This document shows, piece by piece, positions 6,379-12,614 of a DNA stretch of 19,242 bases. The first letter of the stretch is position 1; each line of letters opens with the position of its first letter. The stretch spans positions 1-19,242 of the forward strand of contig JAGMFA010000019.1 of assembly GCA_023127875.1 (NCBI GenBank), written 5' to 3'. Origin of the DNA: Candidatus Zixiibacteriota bacterium (lineage in GTDB: Bacteria > Zixibacteria > MSB-5A5 > SM1-73). The position numbers and the translations under genes were made by a program. The notes beneath the pieces were generated by a model. That model saw nothing but the letters and a program-made list of their open reading frames with translations. It was not told the origin of the DNA and did not search any database.

Positions 6379-7125
6379 CTATTTCTGTTCCTTTTTCTTT
6401 TCCTCCTTGCCGCCCTCAGCGGGTTTTTTCTCTACTTTGGCTTCCTTTTCCTTCTTCTCTTCTTTCTTCTCTTCCTTTTCTTTCTCCTCCTCCTCCTCCT
6501 TCTTCTCGGTTATCACCTCCGGCTCCTCTTCAGCGACTGCAGGAGCAACCTCAGCCTCCTTAAATACGGTGGGAGGAACCACGGTGAGGATGGAGCTTTG
6601 AGGATCAGAAAGTATCTCCACGTTTTCCACCTTGATATCCGCCACGTGAATGGAATCCCCGATATTAAGATTGCTTACGTCCACCTCAATCTTCTCCGGG
6701 ATGGCAGTGGGCAAGCATTCCACCTCCAGTTCCCTTAACACGTGCTGGAGGATACCACCGTCCTTCACTCCCGCCGGCGTCCCCACTAGATGAATGGGCA
6801 CCTGGATGTTGAGCTTCTTGGTGAGGGAAATCTCGTGGAAATCCACATGCACGATATCTCCTTTGACCGGATCTCGTTGAATCTCCCTAATCAGCACCCT
6901 CCTCTCTCCATCCTTCTGATCACTTATGGTTAAAGTGACTAAGACATTTTCTCCCAGTCCCCCTCTCAAAAGAGCAGAAAAAGATTTGTTCTCTATCTCT
7001 AAAAGAACCGAAGGGGGTTTTTGACCATATACCACCGCAGGTATAAAACCACTTCTTCTTAGCTTTTTAGCATGTTCTTTCCCCCTCTTCTCCCGGGGTC
7101 TTACTTTTAGCACAATCTCTTTCAT
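6379..7125 (-). CDS. rplY: 50S ribosomal protein L25 (CTC/TL5 type) with long charged tail
   Basis: Binds 5S rRNA in the large ribosomal subunit. The 248-residue protein has an N-terminal L25 domain (about 1-95: VRPREKRGKEHAKKLRRSGFIPAVVYG, then IQRDPVKGDIVHVDFHEI), a TL5-type beta domain (about 96-185: VPIHLVGTPAGVKDGGILQ, ending SILTVVPP), and a tail of about 55 residues made almost only of Lys, Glu, Pro and Ala. CTC proteins are usually 190-220 residues, so the tail is an extension. The ATG at 7125 has AAGGAG nine bases upstream. It starts 21 bp after prs, the conserved prs-rplY order. The usual next genes, pth and ychF, are absent. Confidence 0.96.
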   Translation of the reverse strand: MKEIVLKVRPREKRGKEHAKKLRRSGFIPAVVYGQKPPSVLLEIENKSFSALLRGGLGENVLVTLTISDQKDGERRVLIREIQRDPVKGDIVHVDFHEISLTKKLNIQVPIHLVGTPAGVKDGGILQHVLRELEVECLPTAIPEKIEVDVSNLNIGDSIHVADIKVENVEILSDPQSSILTVVPPTVFKEAEVAPAVAEEEPEVITEKKEEEEEKEKEEKKEEKKEKEAKVEKKPAEGGKEEKKKEQK

Positions 7126-7146
7126 AATATTTCACTCCTTGGTGGA

Positions 7147-8082
7147 TCAATATTCGAAAAGGGAACTTACCGATTCTCCCTCATGAATGCGTTTTATGGC
7201 TTCTCCAAATATTTTGCCCACGGATGCAATCTCGAATTTGTGTGAGAGTTTTTTGTCTTCCAAGTTTATGGTATCTGATACCACCAGTTTCTTTATGGAT
7301 GATTTTTCGATTAGCTCCAGTGACCTGCCCGACAGCACTGCATGGGTCAAGCAGGCATAGATCTCTTTAGCTCCCTGTTTGACTAAAAAATCTGCCGCCT
7401 GGGTTAGAGTTCCAGCCGTGTCCACGATATCATCCCGGATGATTATATTCTTATCTTCCACCTCACCGATTATATTCAAGACTTCCACCTGATTGGCCAC
7501 ATGTCTTTTCTTATCCAGAACGGCAAACGGCATGGAGAGTTTCTTGGCGAAGTTCCGCACCATCTTTATGCTACCTAAATCAGCCAAAACCACCCATTCA
7601 TCTGACTTAAAACTGGCACAGTAATCATAGAAAACCGGATTGGCGAAAAGATGATCCAAGGGGATATCAAAGAAACCCTGAATCTGAGAGGCATGCAAAT
7701 CCATGGTCAAAACCCTGTCGGCCCCTGACGCCACTATGAGATTGGCCACCAGCTTGGAGGTGATGGGAACCCGGGGCTGATCCTTTCTGTCCTGACGGGC
7801 GTAGCCGTAGTAAGGGATCACCGCGGTGATCCTTTCGGCAGAGGCTCTACTGGCAGCGTCGATAATCACCAGAAGCTCCAGCAGATTCTCTGCCGGTGGG
7901 TTGGTGGGCTGTATTATGAAGACATCTGTTCCCCGAATGTTCTCATTTATCTTTACCGAAATCTCTCCGTCGGAAAATCTGGCAATCTCCGCATCACATA
8001 GAGCGATGTTCAGATAATCAGCTATCTTCTGAGCCAAAGGCTTATTGGAATTTCCACTTATCAGCTTTATCTTCTCGTTCAT
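7147..8082 (-). CDS. prs: ribose-phosphate pyrophosphokinase
   Basis: Makes PRPP from ribose-5-phosphate and ATP for purine, pyrimidine, His and Trp synthesis; essential in most bacteria. The 311-residue protein has the family core: ISGNSN near the start, RFSDGEISVKI, the ATP site YYGYARQDRK (91-100), catalytic His130 in MDLHASQIQGFF, the flexible KKRHVANQVEVLNIIG loop, and PRPP loop DDIVDTAGTL (217-226). The usual SPDVG segment reads LADLG, a small deviation. I choose ATG 8082 (MNEKIKLISG), which matches family starts and has AGGAG eleven bases upstream; an in-frame GTG at 8118 would add 12 non-homologous residues. Two diverged copies of its first 20-32 codons lie upstream. Confidence 0.96.
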   Translation of the reverse strand: MNEKIKLISGNSNKPLAQKIADYLNIALCDAEIARFSDGEISVKINENIRGTDVFIIQPTNPPAENLLELLVIIDAASRASAERITAVIPYYGYARQDRKDQPRVPITSKLVANLIVASGADRVLTMDLHASQIQGFFDIPLDHLFANPVFYDYCASFKSDEWVVLADLGSIKMVRNFAKKLSMPFAVLDKKRHVANQVEVLNIIGEVEDKNIIIRDDIVDTAGTLTQAADFLVKQGAKEIYACLTHAVLSGRSLELIEKSSIKKLVVSDTINLEDKKLSHKFEIASVGKIFGEAIKRIHEGESVSSLFEY

Positions 8083-8186
8083 AAACGCTTTCGCTCCTGA
8101 TGGAAAAGAAGTCGACACTTGTCGGCACTTGCACGAAGTGAAGCAAGGTCCTTTACGTCATGTAAAAGATATCGCACCCTGGAGTC

Positions 8187-8408
8187 CTACAGACTAATTA
8201 CTTCAACTTCTATTCGATCTTTCACGTCGTGAGTTCCTCCAAGAAGACGATCGATCCCTTCAAGGACTTTTGCATGAAAGTATCGCTCTCCGCATTCAGA
8301 GCAAACCTCCGCCTCTACGTTTTCAACTATGTACAACCTACCATGAAACCAGTGTTGCCTTTTCACTTTCTTTTTTACTGTCTGTCCTTCACAAAATTCA
8401 CAAATCAT
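8187..8408 (-). CDS. YgiT-type zinc-finger protein (antitoxin-like)
   Basis: A 73-residue protein with two CxxC zinc knuckles, C3/C6 (MICEFCEG) and C36/C39 (EVCSECGERYFHA), joined by KKKVKRQHWFHGRLYIVENVEA. This matches the small YgiT-type family, related to the N-terminal zinc domain of MqsA but without its helix-turn-helix. Such proteins are commonly encoded right after a DUF4258 protein and are presumed antitoxins. ATG 8408 is chosen because GGAGGAG (plus-strand CTCCTCC at 8414-8420) ends seven bases upstream. No intact DUF4258 gene precedes it; a truncated one is about 640 bp away beyond hicBA, so this looks like an orphan antitoxin. A prs-derived fragment abuts its ribosome binding site. 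Confidence 0.85.
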   Translation of the reverse strand: MICEFCEGQTVKKKVKRQHWFHGRLYIVENVEAEVCSECGERYFHAKVLEGIDRLLGGTHDVKDRIEVEVISL

Positions 8409-8416
8409 ACTTTCTC

Positions 8417-8512
8417 CTCCGGAGCCCACAGCAGAATCTCCAGCTACTCACTTATCTTTTGGGCTAAGGGCTGGTTGGAATTCCCGCTTATCAGCTTTAC
8501 CTTCTTATTCAT
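8417..8512 (-). pseudogene. diverged copy of the prs 5' end (remnant 1)
   Basis: Reads MNKKVKLISGNSNQPLAQKI, then Ser-Glu and a TAG stop at codon 23; prs reads MNEKIKLISGNSNKPLAQKI. Over the first 60 bases I count 11 differences from prs, 8 of them synonymous. Similarity continues past the stop to about codon 32, where prs GCG GAG aligns with CCG GAG, and the ygiT ribosome binding site begins there. The upstream bases AACGTTTATG also match prs (AGCGTTTATG). It is either a scar or a 22-codon leader ORF for ygiT. Confidence 0.9.
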
Positions 8513-8562
8513 AAACGTTTTCTCTTTCGCAGAGTTCTTTGCCCCCTAACCTCTAAGTTTTT

Positions 8563-8590
8563 GCCAAGTCTCGCCGTGGGCGAGCTTGGG
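8563..8590. repeat. hairpin between hicA and the prs remnant
   Basis: CCAAG and CTCGCC pair with GGCGAG and CTTGG around a GTG loop, with a single bulged T. Neither strand has a T-run after the stem, so it is not a standard terminator. The CCAAG / CTTGG ends resemble the palindrome at 4897-4953. The remaining bases between hicA and remnant 1 (8513-8627) show nothing else I can assign. Confidence 0.55.
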
Positions 8591-8627
8591 CAAAGCTGTA
8601 AACATCTTGTTAAGCAAAGAAGCCACG

Positions 8628-8849
8628 TCATAACAACTTCATGAACTCATCTACGCTGAGACCAACCTGTCTAATAATGGCACGTAGAGTGCCTCGGTCT
8701 AGTTCTTTATGGTCAGGGACAACCACCTGTGCAAAAGGCTCGTCTCGACGTAAAATTATGTGACTCCCTTCTTGTCGTTTGAAATAAAAACCAACCTTTT
8801 CCAGTGCTTTGACACACTTTTGGCCTGAAATCCTTGGTAATTTGCTCAT
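8628..8849 (-). CDS. hicA: HicA-type mRNA interferase toxin
   Basis: A 73-residue toxin with the HicA double-stranded-RNA-binding-like fold. PRISGQKCVKALEKVGF leads into QEGSHIILRR, where His30 of the GSH motif is the catalytic residue, and VVVPDHKELDRGTLRAIIRQVGLSVDEF completes the family pattern. HicA cleaves mRNA and is neutralised by HicB. The ATG overlaps the hicB stop by four bases (ATGA), so the antitoxin is translated first. The gene is full length and all key residues are present, so the pair appears functional. Confidence 0.93.
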   Translation of the reverse strand: MSKLPRISGQKCVKALEKVGFYFKRQEGSHIILRRDEPFAQVVVPDHKELDRGTLRAIIRQVGLSVDEFMKLL

Positions 8850-9052
8850 ACTGCCACCAGAAGCGCTTCAAAGCGTTCTTCTGGAACGGGAAGATGATCT
8901 TCCTTAAGTGCGGCAATGTATCCTTTAATTGCCTCTTTGATGTTAGCAATAGCTTCTTCTTTTGTCTTGCCTTGACTAATGCAGCCAGGCAAACTGGGGC
9001 ATTCTGCAACCCAGTAACCATTCTCACCCGGGTAGATGATCGCCTGTCTCAT
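8846..9052 (-). CDS. hicB: HicB-type antitoxin
   Basis: A 68-residue antitoxin with the partial RNase H-like HicB fold: IIYPGENGYWVAECPSLPGCISQGKTKEEAIANIKEAI is the family core, in which the Tyr-Trp-Val-Ala-Glu-x-Pro-x-Leu-Pro-Gly-Cys stretch is diagnostic. It is the short form without a C-terminal DNA-binding domain, so autoregulation would need another mechanism. The start ATG overlaps the stop of the truncated DUF4258-like ORF by four bases, with GGGGAG just upstream, so hicB may depend on coupling to that upstream ORF. Confidence 0.93.
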   Translation of the reverse strand: MRQAIIYPGENGYWVAECPSLPGCISQGKTKEEAIANIKEAIKGYIAALKEDHLPVPEERFEALLVAV

Positions 9053-9132
9053 TCTCTCCCCGCCCTTTCTGCATGAAAGCTAATTTCATATTCTTCTTTT
9101 CCTACTTTCTCCTGAATCTCTCCGATTTCCAT
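9049..9132 (-). pseudogene. truncated DUF4258-like ORF (5' end only)
   Basis: A 27-codon ORF that begins MEIGEIQEKV and continues with EYEISFHAER. This matches the N-terminus of DUF4258 proteins as I know them (EIxEKVxxGEYxxSxHAxxR), usual length about 80-100 residues and usually followed directly by a YgiT-type gene. Here the match ends after HAER; four more codons lead to a TGA that overlaps the hicB ATG. The start lies six bases after the stop of prs remnant 2. It is likely the severed toxin partner of the YgiT gene at 8187-8408, now serving at most as a leader for hicB. Confidence 0.75.
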
Positions 9133-9138
9133 TTGATT

Positions 9139-9204
9139 TTAATTGATCCTTTGGGCTATGGGTCTATTTGAATTCCCGCTTATAAGCTTTACCTTCCCAT
9201 TCAT
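9139..9204 (-). pseudogene. diverged copy of the prs 5' end (remnant 2)
   Basis: Reads MNGKVKLISGNSNRPIAQRI, then Asn and TAA. It begins 38 bases after the tRNA-Gln 3' end, where the genuine prs start would be expected in the ancestral tRNA-Gln-prs order. By my count it differs from prs at 16 of the first 60 bases but from remnant 1 at 11, and the two remnants share at least seven bases not found in prs. Its stop is six bases before the DUF4258-like ATG. Confidence 0.88.
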
Positions 9205-9242
9205 AAACAGTGAACTATAAACCGTGAACCGTGAACCATTTT

Positions 9243-9316
9243 TGGCTGGGGCGCCAGGATTCGAACCTGGGATCCAAGATCCAAAGTCTTGTGTCTTACC
9301 ACTTGACGACGCCCCA
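9243..9316 (-). tRNA. tRNA-Gln (anticodon TTG)
   Basis: The 74 bases fold as a full cloverleaf. Acceptor TGGGGCG pairs with CGCCCCA. The D arm is GTC/GAC. The anticodon stem CAAGA/TCTTG holds the loop CTTTGGA with anticodon TTG. The T arm is CCAGG-TTCGAAT-CCTGG. Discriminator G and an encoded CCA follow. It lies between spoVG and prs, where many proteobacteria also place tRNA-Gln before prs. A TTGACA-like box on the minus strand (plus-strand 9350-9355, TGTCAA) could be a -35 element, but I see no good -10. Confidence 0.97.
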
Positions 9317-9457
9317 AAAAAGTGCTGAAAAAACGATTCACGTCTCTGGTGTCAACCATACGGTTCACACCTTTGATGTGAGCCAGTAGGTTCATACCTC
9401 TGGCAAGAAACCTAAGAAGGTCTTTCCCATAGACGTGATCGAAAGGAAGAATTGAGG

Positions 9458-9814
9458 TTATTCTATGATGTCACTATCCTCTGGCGTTTCCTCGGGTGGC
9501 GTCTCGTCGGGTGGCGTCTCGTCGGGTGGCATCTCCTCGGTGCCGCCGCCGGCCTCCTTGCTTTTCAACTCATTCTCATAAGCGGCCAACACCTTATCCT
9601 CAATCATTCTGCGCATCTCGTTGTTTATGGGGTGCGCTATATCCTGATGGGTTCCATTTTTTCTTTTCCGGCTGGGCATGGATACAAAATATCCCTTGGT
9701 GCCGTTTATCACCTTTAAACCCCGAATCACAAAGGAGTTGTCGAAGGTAACGTTGACAAACGCCTTCAGCTTCGCCTCATCCCTTAACGTGATCCTTACC
9801 TCGGAGATTTCCAC
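9458..9814 (-). CDS. spoVG: septation regulator SpoVG with proline/acidic repeat tail
   Basis: A small nucleic-acid-binding regulator, known in Firmicutes and spirochaetes to affect septation, capsule and virulence genes. Residues 1-84 match the family: EISEVRITL, LKAFVNVTFDNSFVIRGLKVINGTKGYFVSMPSRK, then DIAHPINNEMR and a C-terminal helix. The last about 25 residues are a degenerate five-residue repeat (PPDETPPDETPPEETPE) encoded by an almost exact 15-base repeat. The start is GTG at 9814 with AGGAGG (plus-strand CCTCCT, 9823-9828) eight bases upstream. It lies between ispE and tRNA-Gln, echoing the Firmicutes ispE-spoVG-prs-ctc neighbourhood. Confidence 0.96.
   Translation of the reverse strand: MEISEVRITLRDEAKLKAFVNVTFDNSFVIRGLKVINGTKGYFVSMPSRKRKNGTHQDIAHPINNEMRRMIEDKVLAAYENELKSKEAGGGTEEMPPDETPPDETPPEETPEDSDIIE
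9483..9541. repeat. 15-bp tandem repeat within spoVG
   Basis: About three to four copies of a 15-base unit, plus-strand GGTGGCGTCTCGTCG with small variations. It encodes the PPDET repeats of the SpoVG tail. The unit length is a multiple of three, so copy-number changes would keep the frame. Confidence 0.85.
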
Positions 9815-9984
9815 TGTTCTTTCCTCCTGAGTTGAAATGATTTGTTGACGGTTTACAACTGATGACTCGTTTGCCTCCAGCTTAAAGGCACTGGCCTTCT
9901 GCCAAAAGCAAAAAGGACCGATCCACCCCTTTAAGGCGAACTTTCTTCTAAGCTTACCCCAGGGAGGGATTCATCCTGAAGGAC

Positions 9985-10863
9985 TTAAATGTTACCAGGG
10001 ATTGGTTGTGTTAAAAAAATTTGTCCTCTGGATTCTGCGAACCAATCGCCCCGCAAAAGTTTTTTTGCCACCTCCTCTGCTTGTGGTTTTCGGTCAAACA
10101 CACCATAGACGGTCGGTCCACTTCCCGACATGGATGACTTTAACGCGCCAGAATTTTTTAAAATCTCTTTTATCTTCTGGATAACCGGATGTCTTTTGCT
10201 CACCACCTCTTCTAAATCATTTCTAAAAGATCGAAGAGCCTTAAAGAATACAAAGCCATTATCCAAGCTTTTTAAATTAAGCTCTTTTCTTTCTTTTGTC
10301 AAGCTAATTTTTACGTTCTGATAAGCCCACTTGGTGGAAACCTCAATGTGGGGACACACCAGAACCAGCCAATAATCTCCATACATATTTATCGGCACAA
10401 TCTTCTCTCCCCTTCCCTTAATCAGTGCTTGTCCGGAATAAAGAAAAAATGGAACATCTGATCCTATCCGAGAAGCCAGAGCGTGCAACTTTTTATCTGG
10501 AAGTTGAAGCTGGTAAAGCCGATTTATTCCTTTAAGCGTCGCGGCAGCATTTGAGCTTCCTCCCCCCAGACCGGCGGAGAGGGGAATCTTTTTCCTTATG
10601 CGGATGCTTACCCCCTCATTTATCTTCTCCTCTGCAAGAAGCAGAGAAGCGGCTTTGAAAGCTAAGTTACTCTCATCTGCAGGGCAGTCTGGATGATCGC
10701 AAGCTACAACCACACCATTTTTTCTTTTTCGCAAAATCAATTCATCGCAAAGATTTACTGCTTGAATCAAGGAGACGATCTCATGGTATCCATCCTCCCT
10801 TTTCCTCAAAACCTCAAGAAAAAGATTTATTTTGGCAGGTGATTTGAGGATCAACCTATCCAA
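9985..10863 (-). CDS. ispE: 4-diphosphocytidyl-2-C-methyl-D-erythritol kinase
   Basis: A GHMP kinase that phosphorylates CDP-methylerythritol in the MEP isoprenoid pathway. The 292-residue protein has SPAKINLFLEV (8-18), RKREDGYHEI, the ATP-binding glycine loop PLSAGLGGGSSNAAA (about 93-107), GSDVPFFLY and the C-terminal SGSGPTVYGVF. The start is TTG at 10863. It is supported by two GGAG boxes eight and thirteen bases upstream and by starting one base after the stop of the Wzi-like gene, so the two are co-transcribed. A TTCATCCTGAAGGA repeat word lies right at its stop. The 170 bp before spoVG contain no gene I can support. Confidence 0.96.
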   Translation of the reverse strand: MDRLILKSPAKINLFLEVLRKREDGYHEIVSLIQAVNLCDELILRKRKNGVVVACDHPDCPADESNLAFKAASLLLAEEKINEGVSIRIRKKIPLSAGLGGGSSNAAATLKGINRLYQLQLPDKKLHALASRIGSDVPFFLYSGQALIKGRGEKIVPINMYGDYWLVLVCPHIEVSTKWAYQNVKISLTKERKELNLKSLDNGFVFFKALRSFRNDLEEVVSKRHPVIQKIKEILKNSGALKSSMSGSGPTVYGVFDRKPQAEEVAKKLLRGDWFAESRGQIFLTQPIPGNI

Positions 10864-10864
10864 G

Positions 10865-12412
10865 CTAAAATCTCCTCTCCTTCCATAGATTCAGGCTCAG
10901 TTTTGCACCGAAAACGAAGGTGTCCTCTTTCTTTCCGCTTTTGTTTTCGAGATTTTTGATCTTATTATACTCTGCTGAAAGGTCCAGCTTAAGATTTGCG
11001 CTGGGTTGATAAGTGAGTATAAATTCATGTCGATTTGTATACTCTACGACCCCGGAGGGGAATTTCTTGGAGGAAGGCACAGCCGGAGTTTGAGGAATGT
11101 CGATTCGTCCTTCTCCCTTTCTTCTGTATTCCTCGTGCAACTCCAGGTCAATATCCTTGGCAAAATGATAAATCAGTTCAAAAGACCACCGATCAGCATC
11201 CGGACCCAGGATGCTTCCCATACCCCAACCATGATAAGTGTATCTGTTCCAGGGTTTTTTCTGTCCATATACCCAGTTATTGATCTTGGTGTATTCTAAG
11301 TTAACATAGCTTCGTCTCCAGCCGAATGGCTCCGCATAATTCAAACCCACCTGAAATCCGGTCTGGTGAGGCTCAGTCTCAAAATCATACTGGAAATCAT
11401 CCACCAAAAGCTCAAAATAAATTTCCTTATTTCTAAACATGGAAAGTACGATATCGAAGCTCCACAGAATATTATCATCCATATCCTTATCATATTGCTC
11501 TCCATAGTAAGGCAGAAGAGGATTCAGGTAGTAAAGTTCAGGATGGCGATTCTCTCCTCCATAAAGGACCACCTCAGATATTCCCATCTCCAGACCGAAT
11601 CTGAGTTTTAGATTTATGCGGTGACCGGAAAGATATCTTTTAGCCCGAAAACCGTAATCGTAGATCCAGTCATCAAGCGCCGTGGCAAAATAGATCAGCT
11701 TAAAAGAACCCAACCTTCCCTCCATCTTTATCATATCAAAAGGAGGAATCTGATCGGAGAGCAAAAGCACATCGTCTTTTCCCGGACCCCATCTTATGTG
11801 ATCTCTTCCTAAAAGAAGTTGAAAATATTTCATATCTATGTTAGCATATGCTTCATCCAGCACTCCGGTTAAATGGTTCTTCCACTCCCTTCCTTTATAC
11901 CTCCTCTCCTTTTCTGCTTTGTTGTCTATCACCACTCGATCCTTCAGGACAAATCTCTTATCGAATTGCAAACTGGTTTCAAATCTTGTCTTGAGACGTC
12001 CATAGGAACTATCACCTTCAGCTAAAGTTGTGTAGGCTACCGGACTGGTTCCATACCGTAGAATAGTCTGATCTTTCTTTTTTTGCTTTCTATAATATAA
12101 TTCTTCTAACTCAAATCGGAATTCCTGATTCAACTTACCAAGCAACCAAAGTTGGGAGTCAGTCAGCCGCAAGTTCCCTTCTTTTTGCCTTAGGTTTATC
12201 TCCAAAATCAAAGAAGCGACCTCTCCCCGGGTGTATGGTCTGACGTTTTTATGAAGCGAGGTGAATAAACCCTGGCAGTGAAGCTCATCCACCACACTAT
12301 AAACCCAGCTATCCAGAGGGATGTTCTCTAAAAGAGTGGCTTTTGAGACGGGAGATAAGATAAATAGTAACAGAAAAGATATCAGGCTGATCTTTAAGGC
12401 TTGCTTTATCAA
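10865..12412 (-). CDS. Wzi-like outer-membrane beta-barrel protein (capsule assembly)
   Basis: A 515-residue exported protein. Residues 1-26 form a signal peptide (hydrophobic ISLISFLLLFIL, then SKA). The mature N-terminus, PLDSWVYSVVDELHCQGLF followed by RPYTRGEVASLI, resembles the periplasmic start of Wzi family proteins. The remainder is rich in alternating aromatic/polar strands, including the LLLGRDHIRWGPG stretch typical of Wzi. It ends at an aromatic residue (LWKERRF), as outer-membrane barrels do. Wzi anchors capsular polysaccharide at the outer membrane in enterobacteria, which fits the surrounding sugar-nucleotide genes. The start is TTG at 12412 with only a weak GGAA upstream. It is directly followed by ispE. 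Confidence 0.82.
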   Translation of the reverse strand: MIKQALKISLISFLLLFILSPVSKATLLENIPLDSWVYSVVDELHCQGLFTSLHKNVRPYTRGEVASLILEINLRQKEGNLRLTDSQLWLLGKLNQEFRFELEELYYRKQKKKDQTILRYGTSPVAYTTLAEGDSSYGRLKTRFETSLQFDKRFVLKDRVVIDNKAEKERRYKGREWKNHLTGVLDEAYANIDMKYFQLLLGRDHIRWGPGKDDVLLLSDQIPPFDMIKMEGRLGSFKLIYFATALDDWIYDYGFRAKRYLSGHRINLKLRFGLEMGISEVVLYGGENRHPELYYLNPLLPYYGEQYDKDMDDNILWSFDIVLSMFRNKEIYFELLVDDFQYDFETEPHQTGFQVGLNYAEPFGWRRSYVNLEYTKINNWVYGQKKPWNRYTYHGWGMGSILGPDADRWSFELIYHFAKDIDLELHEEYRRKGEGRIDIPQTPAVPSSKKFPSGVVEYTNRHEFILTYQPSANLKLDLSAEYNKIKNLENKSGKKEDTFVFGAKLSLNLWKERRF

Positions 12413-12467
12413 ATTCTTTCAGTTCCGCTTAAGATCGAGATTTCAGCTGCTCTGGTAGGATGTTTTC

Positions 12468-12585
12468 GTAGGGACAGCCCTTCAGGGTGAATCCCTTCAG
12501 GATGAACCCTTGTGGCTGTCCGGTTATGATTAGGACAGGGATTCATCCTGAAGGATTTATCCTGAAGGACAAGCCCTGTCCCTAC
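12468..12585. mobile_element. 118-bp MITE-like element with 10-bp terminal inverted repeats
   Basis: The ends are GTAGGGACAG (12468-12477) and CTGTCCCTAC (12576-12585), perfect inverted repeats. The interior consists of two palindromic halves (GGGACAGCC...GGCTGTCC and GGACAGGG...CCCTGTCC) joined by about ten bases. Each half carries copies of the TTCAGGATGAA / TTCATCCTGAA word. There is no coding capacity. The right end recurs at 1708-1717 and 18658-18667. No clear target duplication is visible. It fills most of the 200-bp gap between the UDP-sugar dehydrogenase and Wzi-like genes. Confidence 0.7.
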
Positions 12586-12614
12586 TTTCTCTGCAAAAAG
12601 TTTTTTAACAAACC

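Noticed and set aside
6279..6563. Open frames on the plus strand rich in Ser, Phe and Pro opposite rplY
   Set aside because: They are the antisense reading of the Lys/Glu-rich L25 tail, whose biased codons remove stops on the other strand.
8083..8118. Upstream GTG start for prs adding 12 residues
   Set aside because: The extra residues match no Prs family N-terminus, and both prs remnants begin at the same ATG as position 8082.
8713..9027. A 104-codon open frame on the minus strand across hicA and hicB
   Set aside because: It is an alternative frame overlapping two well-supported genes, and its translation has no family-like features.
9205..9242. TTCACGG tandem words after tRNA-Gln as an attachment site
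   Set aside because: No second copy of the tRNA 3' end or of this word flanks the TA patch, and no integrase is present.
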